A stretch of DNA of 64,000 nucleotides, from the NCBI GenBank assembly GCA_036346255.1, contig CM070636.1, positions 27,473,539 to 27,537,538 on the forward strand, in the 5' to 3' direction. The stretch is from Ampelocalamus luodianensis (taxonomy: Eukaryota > Streptophyta > Magnoliopsida > Poales > Poaceae). The notes beneath the pieces were generated by a model. That model ran no database searches, was not told the origin of the DNA, and saw nothing but the letters and a program-made list of their open reading frames with translations. Below are positions 35,727 through 47,200 of this stretch, one piece after another (position 1 is the stretch's first letter; every line of letters starts with the position of its first letter). Made by a program: the position numbers and the translations under genes.

Positions 35727-36483
35727 ATGCCGACAAGTATTTAAGCATTATAGTGCAACACGTACTAAGTGCACAAGTTTCTTGTGCCAAGCAAAATCAG
35801 CGCCATAATTTGTTTCAAATCAAGGGCGTTGTCAAGGAACGCTCGATTTGCATAATTATTAATGGTGGAAGTTGCAACAATTTGGCGAGTATGGATATGG
35901 TGGAGAAGCTTGCTTTGCCGACCAACCCTCATCCCCACCCATACCATATTCAATGGTTCAACAACAGTGGTAAGTTGAAGGTAACACAATGGCGAGAGTA
36001 AACTTTTCAATGGGTTCATACCATGATTATGTTGATTGTGATGTTGTTCCTATGCAAGCTTGTTCATTGTTATTACGACGACCTTGGCAATACGATACTG
36101 ATTGTGTGCATCATGGTAGGAATAATCAATACTCTCTCATGTTCAAGGGAAAGAAAATGGTGATGCATCCTATGACTCCTGAACAAATTGTTAAGGATGA
36201 ACTTGCTAGAGCTAGTAGAGAGAAGAATCAGGAGAATGCTAAGAGCAAAAATCAGATTGTAGCAAAAGAACTTGAGCAACATAAAAATAAAGAACCTAAA
36301 TCTACTCATGTGAAGAATAAAGAAATTAAATTGAAAGGTGCTAGTTTTCTTGCTACCAAATCTGATATGACTGAACTAGATGCTAGTAATTCTGTTTGCT
36401 ATGCATTAGTTTGCAAAGAAGCTTTGTTTTCGTTTGAGGATACATCTTCTTCTTTGCCTCCTGCTGTCACTAACATTTTGTAG
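35727..36483 (+). pseudogene. pol: Protease and linker relic of the truncated element
   Basis: Open segments 35753-36001 and 35989-36483 overlap with a frame change near 35990. The protease active site reads IIINGGSCNN, whereas the sister element has IIIDGGSCNN: the catalytic Asp is Asn, so the enzyme would be inactive even if made. Downstream come MGSYHDYVDCDVVP and a Lys/Glu-rich linker. The last codon is TAG (36481-36483), after which the same frame continues with a DIFP segment into RT. Confidence 0.88.
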
Positions 36484-37611
36484 GAGTACAACGATATCTT
36501 TCCGAAGAACATACCGCCGGGGTTGCCACCGCTTCGAGGGATTGAGCATCAAATTGATTTAATTCCCGGCGCATCACTGCCCAACCGCGCACCATATAGG
36601 ACCAATCCAGAAGAAACTAAAGAAATTCAGCGCCAAGTTCAAGAATTGCTTGTTAAAGGGTATGTGCATGAATCTTTTAGTCCTTGTGCTGTTCTGGTCA
36701 TTTTAGTGCCTAAGAAAGATGGATCATGGCGCATGTGTGTAGATTGTAGAGCAATTAATAATATCACCATTAGGTATCGTCATCCTATTCCTAGGTTAGA
36801 TGATATGCTTGATGAATTGAGTGGCTCTATTGTTTTCTCTAAAGTTGATTTGCGTAGTGGATATCATCAAATTCGTATGAAATTAGGCGATGAATGGAAA
36901 ACCGCATTTAAAACTAAGTTCGGGTTATATGAGTGGTTAGTAATGCCTTTTGGATTAACTAATGCACCTAGCACCTTCAGGAGACTAATGAACGAGGTTT
37001 TATGTGCTTTCATTGGTAGATTTGTGGTGGTTTATTTTGATGACATATTGATATACAACAAATCCTTAGAAGAACATCTTGACCATTTACGTGTTGTTTT
37101 TAATGCTTTACGTGATGCACGTTTATTTGGTAACCTTGATAAGTGCACCTTTTGCACCGATCGAGTCACGTTTCTTGGCTATGTTGTTACTCCACAGGGA
37201 ATTGAAGTTGATCAAGCCAAGATTGAAGCAATACAGAGTTGGCCGACTCCTAACACGGTCACACAGGTAAGAAGCTTTTTAGGACTTGCTGGATTCTACC
37301 GCCGCTTCGTGAACGATTTTAGCACCATCGCTGCACCATTGAATGAGCTCACCAAGAAGGGCGTGCTATTTGTTTGGAGCGCCGCACAGGAGAACGCCTT
37401 CACCACATTGAAAGACAAGTTAACACATGCACCACTACTCCAACTCCCTGACTTTAATAAGACTTTTGAACTAGAATGTGATGCGAGTGGAATTGGTTTA
37501 GGTGGTATATTGCTACAAGAAGGTAAACCTATAGCATACTTCAGTGAGAAATTGAGTGGGCCTAGTTTGAACTATTCTACTTATGATAAAGAATTATATG
37601 CACTATTTTGA
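36484..37611 (+). pseudogene. pol: Reverse transcriptase and start of RNase H, truncated element
   Basis: An open segment of over 360 codons; numbering is from Met at 36523. RT motifs in order: [19 protein letters not shown] (61-79), [13 protein letters not shown] with catalytic Asp109, [12 protein letters not shown] (141-152), [11 protein letters not shown] with Asp173 and Asp174, then the thumb [16 protein letters not shown] (252-267). RNase H begins with [14 protein letters not shown] (Asp320) and YDKELYAL (Glu357). It ends at TGA 37609-37611 and continues in the same frame as [13 protein letters not shown]. Catalytic residues are intact. This is the best RT in the window for phylogeny. 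Confidence 0.95.
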
Positions 37612-38019
37612 ACTTTGGAAACTTGGCAACATTATTTATGGCCCAAAGAATTTGTTATACATTCTGATCACGAATCTTTAAAGCATATTCGAAGTCAAAG
37701 TAAATTGAACCGTAGACATGCAAAGTGGGTTGAATTTATTGAGTCTTTTCCTTATGTCATAAAACACAAGAAGGGAAAGGAGAACGTTATAGCTGATGCT
37801 TTGTCTAGGAGATATACCATGCTTTCACAACTTGACTTCAAAATTTTTGGATTGGAGACTATTAAAGAGCAATATATGCATGATGCTGATTTTACAGATA
37901 TATTGTTGAATTGTAAAGAAGGGAAAACGTGGAACAAATTTTTTATTAATGATGGGTTTGTGTTTAGACCTAACAAGCTATGCATTCCAGCTAGCTCCGT
38001 TCGTTTGTTGTTGTTATAG
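37612..38019 (+). pseudogene. pol: RNase H C-terminus and linker, truncated element
   Basis: It continues the RT frame with [13 protein letters not shown] (third acidic ligand), [19 protein letters not shown] and [11 protein letters not shown], the last RNase H motif. It is followed by the linker before the integrase zinc domain. It closes at TAG 38017-38019, after VRLLLL and before EAHGGG. Confidence 0.9.
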
Positions 38020-39125
38020 GAAGCGCATGGAGGCGGGCTGATGGGACACTTTGGTGTGAAGAAAACGGAGGATATACTTGCTGATCATTTCTTTTGGCCA
38101 AAGATGAGACGGGACGTCGAGCGCTACGTTGCTCGCTGCACTACATGTCAAAGAGCTAAGTCACGACTTAATCATCATGGTTTATACATGCCTCTACCAG
38201 TTCCTAGTGTTCCGTGGGGAGCGATAGTATATTCTTGGTTGTTGATAGATTTTCTAAGATGACTCACTTTATACCATGTCATAAGAGCAATGATGCTGCC
38301 AACATTGCTGATTTATTTTTTCGTGAAGTTGTTCGATTGCATGGTGTGCCTAATACTATAGTTTCAGATCATGATGCTAAATTCCTTAGCCATTTTTGGA
38401 GAACTTTATGGGCTAAATTGGGGACTAAGCTGCTATTTTCTACTACTTGTCATCCCCAAACTGATGGACAAACTGAAGTTGTGAATAGAACTTTATCTAC
38501 AATGCTTAGGGCTGTGTTAAAAAAGAATTTAAAAATGTGGGAAGAATACTTGCCTCATATTGAGTTTGCTTATAATCATTAATTGCATTCTACTACAAAG
38601 ATGTGCCCTTTTGAAGTTGTTTATGGTTTTGTTCCTCATGCTCCTATTGATTTACTGCCTATTCCATCTTCAGATAAATTGAACTTTGATGCTAAACAAC
38701 GTGCTGAATTGATTTTAAAAATGCATGAGACAACTAAGGAGAATATAGAGCGCATGAATGCTAGATATAAACTTGCTGGTAGCCAGGGGAGAAAACATTT
38801 AACTTTTGAACCAGGAGATCTTGTTTGATTGCACTTGAGAAAAGATAGGTTCCCTGAATTGAGAAAGTCAAAATTGATGCCTCGAGCTGATGGTCCTTTT
38901 AAAGTGTTAGAAAAGGTTAATGATAATGCATACAAACTTGACATGCCTGCAGATTTTGGGGTTAGTTCCACATTTAACATTGCAGATTTGAAGCCATACT
39001 TGGGAGCAGAGGATGAGCTTGAGTCGAGGACGACTCAAATGCAAGAAGAGGAGGATGATGAGGACGTCCCTAACTTGGATACAACCGCGTCTACACACAC
39101 AGCTGATCCACAACAAATGTTATAA
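38020..39125 (+). pseudogene. pol: Integrase relic; frame enters the 3' LTR
   Basis: The HHCC zinc domain is complete (GHFGVKKTEDILADHFFWPK, then RCTTCQRAK). At about 38216 roughly 50 bp are missing compared with the sister element, removing the first catalytic Asp. The core resumes in another frame with [18 protein letters not shown], second Asp in IVSDHDAKF and catalytic Glu in [11 protein letters not shown]. Stops follow at 38580 (TAA) and 38826 (TGA) in the same frame. The C-terminal domain shows [19 protein letters not shown] and [11 protein letters not shown]; no chromodomain follows. The acidic tail ([14 protein letters not shown]) crosses the LTR start at 39056 and ends at TAA 39123-39125, so coding overlaps the LTR. 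Confidence 0.92.
39043..39055 (+). other. Polypurine tract of the truncated element
   Basis: AAGAAGAGGAGGA directly precedes TGATGAGGACG. It is within the coding frame, as expected when pol runs into the LTR. Confidence 0.8.
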
Positions 39126-40055
39126 GCACCAATTACTCAAGCTCGTGCTCGCCAACTTAATCACCAGGTGAATTCGTCATAGGTTTATATATTACTAAGA
39201 ATAGATCACTACCTAATGCAAGTGATTTAATTGTGCTTAGGAATATGGGAAAGAACCAAGGAGAGGTATGTGGAGTCATGAACAAGCATAGGAGGCATAA
39301 TAGAGGTCATCACGTCACTTTGGGTCCGAGCCAAGCAAGAATTCGAGTTGGGCTCGTTTTGGATTCGAGTTCAGATTACTGCAACAGCACTAAGTTCAAA
39401 CGGACGTAACTTCTTCATACGGACTCCGTTTGGGATGTTCTTGGACTTCATTGAAAGCTTATCAAGTCTACTTTTTAATGGATCCAATGTCAGCTTCAAA
39501 TTCCAAACGAGCCGGCCACAATAAATAAAACAATTCACATCTATTTTTTTGTTCGAGTCAAAAAGAGTGCTGCGCCACCTCCTCTTGGGCCCATGGGCCT
39601 TGTAATCCTAGGGGCATGCGTCCACTTCCCTGGCCACCACCCCTGGTCGTATTCCCATATAGGAGCCGCCGTTCCCCTGGCCAGAACTGGGATTTCGTTG
39701 AGTTTAGGTTTAGCCATTGTGCAAACTTCTGTTGTTTAGTTGTGTCGGACGACCACCTGTCAAGACAGCCTTCGGGATCCCACCTTTGATTTTCAATACC
39801 ATCTACGCTACATTCTTATTCGTAATATCAGATAGCCTATATTTTATTCTTGCTAGTTCTTCGATTGCTCGCAGGAATTGAACCTCGTGTTCAGGTTGAT
39901 CGCGCTTCTAGTACGGTCAATAACATCTCGGAGTTGGTTCAACGATTGCTAAGGCGCAAGCGTCGTCATACGGTTGTAGTCGGATTGCGAGAGTCGCCTC
40001 CACCAAAATCGATAGTTATCAATCTCATCGAAAGATTGGGTACCCCGCTCCATCA
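39056..40055 (+). repeat. 3' LTR of the truncated element
   Basis: It begins TGATGAGGACGTCCC and ends CCCGCTCCATCA. It aligns with the LTRs at 10919-11899 and 17734-18722 along its length. A TATA-like CATATAGG lies near 39656. Confidence 0.93.
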
Positions 40056-43000
40056 GACATCATAATAAGTTTGTGCGATCATGGTTATCGACTAAGTTGA
40101 CAACCACCAATTTCTACCGAGAGCTAAGCGTGGCTAAGCAACAAACTCGTAAACTACTAAGTGATAAGGGCTCATCCAACGAACTCAAAATCATAGCAAG
40201 ATAACCCTAGGCTCAGTAGTAGAGGATAAACATTTGCCTACTGATAATGCATCTAATGGGTCAACTATCGACAATAGTTAAAACAACATAGCAATGCATA
40301 CATAGAATTTGCAAACAATATATTTGAATTGGAAAATAGTAGGAACAACATGATCAAATGATGTTACACTCCTTGCCTTACTGGAGGGCAGGGTCTGGCT
40401 GCTGAGGATCAGATTCAACATCAATAGTCTCCTCGGAACCTAACGAGAAAAGGCGATAAAACCAATAAGAACGAAAAACACCAGATAAACTCCAACAGCA
40501 AAACTTATCCAAATCTCATGAAATTTATACAGCAGCTAGAGCATGATTTTAGACAATTTTAGGAACAAGAATCAGGTCATTTGGGTTTAGTATGAAAAAG
40601 TTATGGCTAAAACTATTTCCCTCTGCCTAGAAATTCTACTAAATTAATTATTGGTACTGTTCATGACAAAAATTTCCAAAATGATTTGAGACCTGAAGTT
40701 TTTATGGTAGGTAGATAATATCATCCTAACAACAACAAAACAAAGTATACACATTTTGAAGTTAAAATGAATTAGCTATGATTTTCTGAAGTTATGAAAC
40801 TAGCATATTTCACTTTTCAGAGATATAAACATGAGAAAAACCTATTTCATGTTAAAGCATGCTCACAGAGGAATTTTACAAGCTTGAGTTTGCTCAGTTT
40901 GGAATTATACAGAAAAAGATATGCATTTTACAAGTTTCACATTAATTTCTGGGATATTCAAAAATGACTAAAAACTCATCAATATTGTCTACAAGGTTTT
41001 CTGGCATAGAACAATGTCTATATGCATTTTTAAATTAAACTTTAGTGAAACATGAATTTATCCCAGTTGGAATTATCTTAAAAGGATTTAAAATGAAATA
41101 GTTATGAGTTTTTAAAGTTTAAAGAAATTTTTAGCTGACAAATAAAGACTTAACAGAATTAAACCAAATCAACGCAAAAAGAATCGACGTGGAACGATAC
41201 GGGCCTTTGGTTTGGAATCCAACGGCCCATGCGCACGAAGAATAGCGCACACGTGCAATCCAAACGATCCCACCATTGGATCAAGATCCAAAGGCTCTCC
41301 ATGGAGGTGACATTCGGACCTTCTGAATGCCCCAACTAAACTGGGCCATAGATCAAAGGATGAACGGCCCAGATCAACGATACAATCGGAAGTCTGAATG
41401 TACCCAAGATCTGAGACATAGATCGAGGATCGGGCGGTACACAAGGACTAGAACGCTAAGAGCTCTAACCCGCCGAGGAGGTCCAGCACGTTAGATGAAG
41501 ATATAACGGTCTAGAGCTGAAGGAGAGGTCCTACGGTTAAGGATCTACGGAGGAGGTCTGGGACGGTCAAGATCTACCAGAGGAGGTCTTGAACGGCCTA
41601 GATTTACTCGGAGGAGGTCCTAAGCGATAAGATCTAAGCGTGGGAGATCTCGACGGCTAAGATCACGCGTGGGAGGTCATCAACGGTCAAGATTTACACG
41701 AGGAGGTCCTTGAGGATAGGGTTTAACAGAGCGAGATCTGGACAGCTCAGATCACCTTAGGGAGGTCCTGGACGGCCCAGATCGAAGCGGAGGGAGGTCT
41801 TGAGGTTCTCTTCGCAAGGACCAGGGGTCGTCTTTAACGGCTAAGATTTGGCCTAGGGAGGTCTTAACGGCTAGGATAAACACTAGAGGAGGTCCTACGG
41901 ATAAAGACTTCACAAAGGGAGGATCTAACGGCTAAGAGCTAATCCCTAGATGTCTTTTAACGGCTGAGATTAACTAGGGGAGGTCTGAAGACGTAAAGTT
42001 TCTCAGAAATTAATCTAAGGCTCAGATCTAAACCTGGGGAGGTCGTGAACGGCTAGGATGGAACCGAGGAGGTCTAATGACTTGACAAAAACACGACAAA
42101 GTACAGAGCTCAACGTTGAGCCCGCCGGCACGTCGCCGGCGACCAAAGCCACGGCGCGCTAACCAACTATACCAAAATGTTCCCAATACTATTGCGAACC
42201 TAATGGAACCACTCTCGACGGCGGAGCTGGCCTATAACGCCGGCGAGCCGGAGAGGGCCGGAGGGCACTTTTTGGCAAAAACCAAAAATACAGACAAGGT
42301 GCGCTACGAGCTAATCTAACTAGCGCTCGAGCTCTAGGAGACTAAAGTGAACTCACCAGGGCCCAGGAGAGGTCTAAAGGAGGTCGGAGACGTCCTGGCG
42401 GCAGAGCAGTTCACCGGAGATGAGGAAGACCACGCGGACAAGAGCTTCTGGACAAGGAGAAACGCAACAAGTGGTCAGGGTCACAATACGATGACCAGAA
42501 GGTGGTCCAGGAGCAAAGGTTTGGACGGAGGAGACTTACCGGAGTTGGGAACGAAGGGGGGGGGGGGCTCTCCCGACCGCGGAGACCTAAAATTCGAATT
42601 CAAGTCGTTCCTGAGAAACAACCAAAATTTGGGTTAGGGGTGAGCTCCAGACGACTAGGAGGTCCAACCAATAAGAAAAGAAGGGTGGAGGAACCACTGG
42701 AGCACCTAGGCCACCGACGAAGCTCCACGACAACAATGGCGGATTTGGGTGTTCCCATAGTTTTGGGCTCCACGAACAGAAAGTGAGTTGGGAGGGTGGC
42801 TGTGAATGGAAGAGGTCCAAAGGAGGACCTCGGGGGCGTTAAGAAACTAGCGAACAACAGCACAAGAGGAAGAGGGGCCCCCGCAACGTGCTACGGCGTC
42901 ACAGAACTGCGACAAAGCTAGGAATGGCGGGAGCAGTGTGAAACACGACTTTGGCCGAAAGCATCGCCGCGCAGCTACGGCCTCGACAGGTAGGCGTTGA

Positions 43001-43712
43001 CGAGGGAGCGAGATGTGATAGGACCACGCCGCGCACTGTTGCTGCGCATATCGCGAGGAAGTAGATGACAGAGGGTGGTCGTGAGCCCTTGGAACAAAAT
43101 CTAACGGCACACACCTCGCGTCTAAGTGCGGCTCATGGTCTTGGTCCAACCGAGTCAAGATGGTTGGGCTCGGGTTTTGACTCGAGCCTGAGTCTGATTC
43201 AGACCAGAGTTGACTTTAAGGTTTTTATATTGAACTGGACTTTGAGAATTTAAATAAGGTAGCAAAACGACTCCAAAAAAATTCTAAAATTTTTAAAGGA
43301 GCTTGCTAGCTTAGAGATTAACCTTGTGTAAAATTTTCAGAGGTTCTTATGCAGTGCATTTTTCTCCAAAAATTATGCAAGATTTTGGAATAGGGTTTTG
43401 ATTGAAGTCAAACAGGTTTGACTGCCCTCTAAAAATATTCAAATAATTTCTAAAAATTGTGAAGTTTTTCAGAGGGGTCACATACCATCCCTAGAATTTA
43501 GGAAAAATATTTCCAGGAGATGATTACAAGGTTTTGACAGAATTGTTTTTGAAGGACTTGGTTTTGGTCAAGATGACTTGTGACTTTGTATTTCCATAAC
43601 TTCTTACAACAATTGTTCAAAGCATACAGGGAATACAAGATGTAAGAAAAAGTTTTAATTTCTACTCATTTTCTTACATTAGAAACACAAGTCTGAAACT
43701 TGGGATGTTACA
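40056..43712 (-). repeat. Gypsy LTR K, minus strand, left part lost
   Basis: It begins mid-LTR at the point matching about 31575 of LTR J (GTGTGATCA..GGTTATCGACTAAG) and ends with a full TTGGGATGTTACA terminus. It lacks the CTATTCGAATAG module because that lies in the missing left part. Bases 41200-42100 have the GATC/ACGG array. Bases 42100-42860 are GC-rich with an 11-base G run (42557-42567). Bases 43130-43712 match LTRs F and G. Confidence 0.75.
41460..42090 (-). repeat. GGAGGTC/ACGG array in LTR K
   Basis: About eighteen imperfect units of GAGGAGGTCCT...GACGGTCAAGATCT, best kept at 41530-41710. Homologous to the array at 1-960. Confidence 0.75.
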
Positions 43713-44271
43713 TCCACGCTTACACTTTGTTGCTACTTCCGCTCCTGTTCTCTGAAAGTTATTTGGCCATCCGGCCATTTTGCAAGTCAAAAGCCGTAAG
43801 GTATATTTACGCTTTATTTAATATTATGCAATAGCTTTATAATTTCGTGATATGTGTTTGATGAACCAACAATGTAACTGTGTGTGTTAGCTACTGATCC
43901 AGAGAATGGCACAACTATACACAGTGGGTCCCATGTTCTAGATTTGGGGTCTTACACGTTGGATCTCCCTTTACGAAACCTTAGTTACCAGGACCTCCCC
44001 CCAGCTTAGATCCTGACCATTAAGGGTCTCCTTGGTTTTAATCTTCACTGTTAGGATCATCCCCGTGCGAAATGACCACCTGTGGTCATTTGTGTAAAAA
44101 CCACCCTCAGGACCACCTATGGGATCCTCTTTCCAAAAAACCACCCCTTGGTCTTTTGTAAAGAAAACCTCAAGACCTCCCTCCCCCGCAGATCCTAACC
44201 CTTAAGACCACTCCGGAGAAATCTTGACCGTTAAAGATCTCCCACTGTGAGATCTTAGCCGTTAGGATCTC
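43713..44271 (+). repeat. Plus-strand LTR fragments: a 3' end and an ACCTCC array
   Basis: Bases 43713-43956 resemble the last 240 bases of LTR H (TAGCTACTGATC...GGGGTCTTACA) and could be the end of LTR G. From 43957 a GACCACC/GACCTCC array with TTGGTCTTTTGTAAAGAAAACC follows, matching the reverse complement of 570-720, i.e. the F-type LTR. It is cut at 44271 by LTR L (flank ATCTC). Which left-hand piece each part belongs to is not settled. Confidence 0.55.
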
Positions 44272-47200
44272 TGTGAGACCCCGGTTTATTTAGCTTGTAA
44301 TACTTAGCCTTCTCTTAGTCCTAGCATCACAAACAAAATACACCGTGCCTCGATGGACATGTGCTTCCCAGAATTGCAGCACACATACATCTTTACAAAA
44401 GCATGCATCAATTCCATACATCACATAATACAAATCTAGCAAAAGACATACATAATATAGAGTTATTACAAAAGAGCCGACCGGCCAAATGACATCAAAG
44501 TAGCGATAACAGCGGAAGCAAAAGCGCCATAAGATGGCTATAAACAAAAGGCGACCGGTTAGCCATAACCCACAAGGCAACCGACCGGGCCACCAAACTA
44601 GTCGTCCCAAAAGCCGCACATCTCACAAAAGGGAGGCCCTTGGGGCTCACCTTTTCCTCTGCAACAAATAACATTTAAGCAAAGCAAATGAGTACAATAA
44701 TGTACTCGCAAGATTGACGTATGGAGTAACATACCTATACATATGCTACATGCAAGCTTATTTGAGTGGAGGCTGTATGACTCATTTTTAGCACAAATCA
44801 ATCTTTATTTGCAATAATGTAATACATGTTAAAAGCAAGTTTACAATCTGTTTTTATTATTTAAATAACAGCAAGAACAACATAATAACAATAGGTAGAT
44901 GACAACAACATCCTGGAAGTGACTAACCCAATAGTCATCACAACAATAGCAAGAACTACCCGTTCATACCACCCATGTCAAGTTTTAAGTTTTTAAAATG
45001 TTGTAGTCTAGTTCCCACGGGGCCTAACCGAGCGTGTCCATAACCTAGGACAAGGCTATTCGAATAGTTTTAACCTTGCAGGGGTGTACCAATGTACCCA
45101 CACTTCAGACCGCCTTTAAGCCACAAAAAGCACACTTCCGAAGGTATGCCGGCACGACTAAGTCCTACAAGACGTTTTCAATATTATGTATTGACTACGA
45201 GCCGCTCGTATGGATAGAAACCCATACGCTTACATGGTAAAGCCGAAAGACAACTACCCACCCGCGGTAAAGCTTTCGGACAACTACCATGCTCCCAAAC
45301 ACCATCCCCCCTGCGACCCCCTGCGACTCTAAGCCAACAAACGCCAAAGTACTAAGTCAAGAGAGGTCCCATACCCTCTAGTGTAGTTAGCACGCAAAAT
45401 GCTCAATACAGTGGCGCAAATAACTCGGTCCTTGTTGACTCGCGCACCATTCCAGTCACACCCAAAAGCACACCAACATACCATTGTGCCCAAGTCCAAA
45501 TCATTTAGTTTTCATTTTTAGTTTTCACAATTAAACATAGCACAAAGGCTGAATCATAAAGTCATAATAATTTTGTGTGATCAAGGTTATCGACTAAGTC
45601 GATAACCGCCCAATTCTACCGATAGCTAAGCATGTCTAAGCAGTTTAATACGTATCTACTAAGTGACAAGAGATTATCCAACGAACTCTAATCACAGCAA
45701 ATAACCTAGGCTCAGGTAGTAGAGGAATATCATTTACCAACAGATTATGCAACTAAAGGACCCACTAATCAAACCATAATTTAACAACAAAATAGCAATG
45801 CATACATACAAGTTGCAAACAAGATATTTAGGCTTGAAAATAATGGGATTAACATGATCAAACTGCTTGCCTTTGCTTGCTGATAATATGTACATTCTTA
45901 CAATCACTTCGGTTGCACTCCCGAATCACCTTCATCTAACGAAAAGAATTGACAAAGCAAAAGCATCGAATAAACACCAAAATTCCAAAAATCTCAAAAT
46001 ATTGAGAACTTAAAACAGAAGGAAGATAATGACCTTAGATAATTTAGAAACAAAAACATTGGATTTGGAGTTGATTTGAATCAGTTATAAATTGTGATGT
46101 TAAGACTATGGCAAGGTCTACTGTTGTTTACTAACCTTTAATTATAGACTCAAGATTCATTTTTAACCTTATAGATTAGATGCTAATGGCTAACAATTAT
46201 ATTTTCTAACCCATTTACTTTGGTAAAAGACAAGGCCTTGCCTTACTGTTAACAGAGTATTATTCTTCCAATTTTGCCTCCCTTTTAATTCTTACTCTCT
46301 TTGGATTTATTGTTAAACACTGATCATTGTGATCTTGGTGAAGTTTAAGATTCTGTTTTTATGTTCATAATGCTGTTAAGATTACTAAGTATTGTCAAGA
46401 CATAAATAAGTATTGGACTTAGCTAACACCAAGTGGTTTGAACTTTTGAAACCCTCATTAGTTATTAACTTAACTGACTGTTCTATTCAAACACAAATCT
46501 GATTTTCTTTTCTATTCAACCATCCTACAAAAGTAAGATTCGCAGAACTTAAGTGCTACTAACTCAATGAAGTGACTCATTTGACACACCAAATTAGCTA
46601 GTAGAATAATTTGATTAGTCAAGCAAGAGAATTCCCTAACATTTCAGAATTTCCCCAAAACAACTTCTCTTCTCTGTTCAAATATCTAGCAAGTGTACAC
46701 ATTCTAAACCACAAGCTACTCACAACTAAATGACCAACTGATTACAACAATAAGAAAGACTTTTAACTACATGAATCGGTTAGGTTATTAACCTTTTAAT
46801 GAAGCTGAAAAATTGTCATATTATTGCTCATAAATCTACAACTACACACTTATGTCTGACAAAACTGCTACCACTAGACTCCTTTTAACTCAATTTCAGA
46901 TTTGCTAACTAGAGTGATCCGAAGGACATACACCCAATTTATTAGCATAAGGGATACAGTTTTGTAGGTGGGTGCTACGGACATCTAACTTACTTCTCCT
47001 CTTCTTTGTTTATATAGCACAAAGAGGATCTGGTTGCTTCTTTGCTAGTTTTTGATTATTCACAACCATAAATGATTTTTCAGGTTTGGTTACTTCTGCA
47101 GTATAGTGGTCCAAAGACTAATTGAGTCAAGACATTCCTATCCACTACAGTACCCATGCCAAAATCCTATTGACAACACTGACAACTTCAGTTTACTGTT

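Larger units (their letters stand above)
34445..40055 (+). mobile_element. 5'-truncated gypsy element, CRM-like, plus strand
   Basis: It has a single 1000-bp LTR at its right end (39056-40055) and a gag-pol interior collinear with the minus-strand element at 10919-18722. The 5' LTR, primer site and leader are absent: homology begins abruptly at about 34445 inside the gag N-terminus. The right end CTCCATCA is followed by GACAT, inside LTR K. Gag, protease, RT, RNase H and integrase are the best preserved in this window but carry six or more stops, two frameshifts and a deletion of about 50 bp. Confidence 0.9.

Noticed and set aside
30312..43712. J and K as the two LTRs of one element
   Set aside because: Outer flanks are CAACA and TCCAC rather than a shared 5-bp duplication, K starts mid-LTR, and the sequence between them belongs to a different family.
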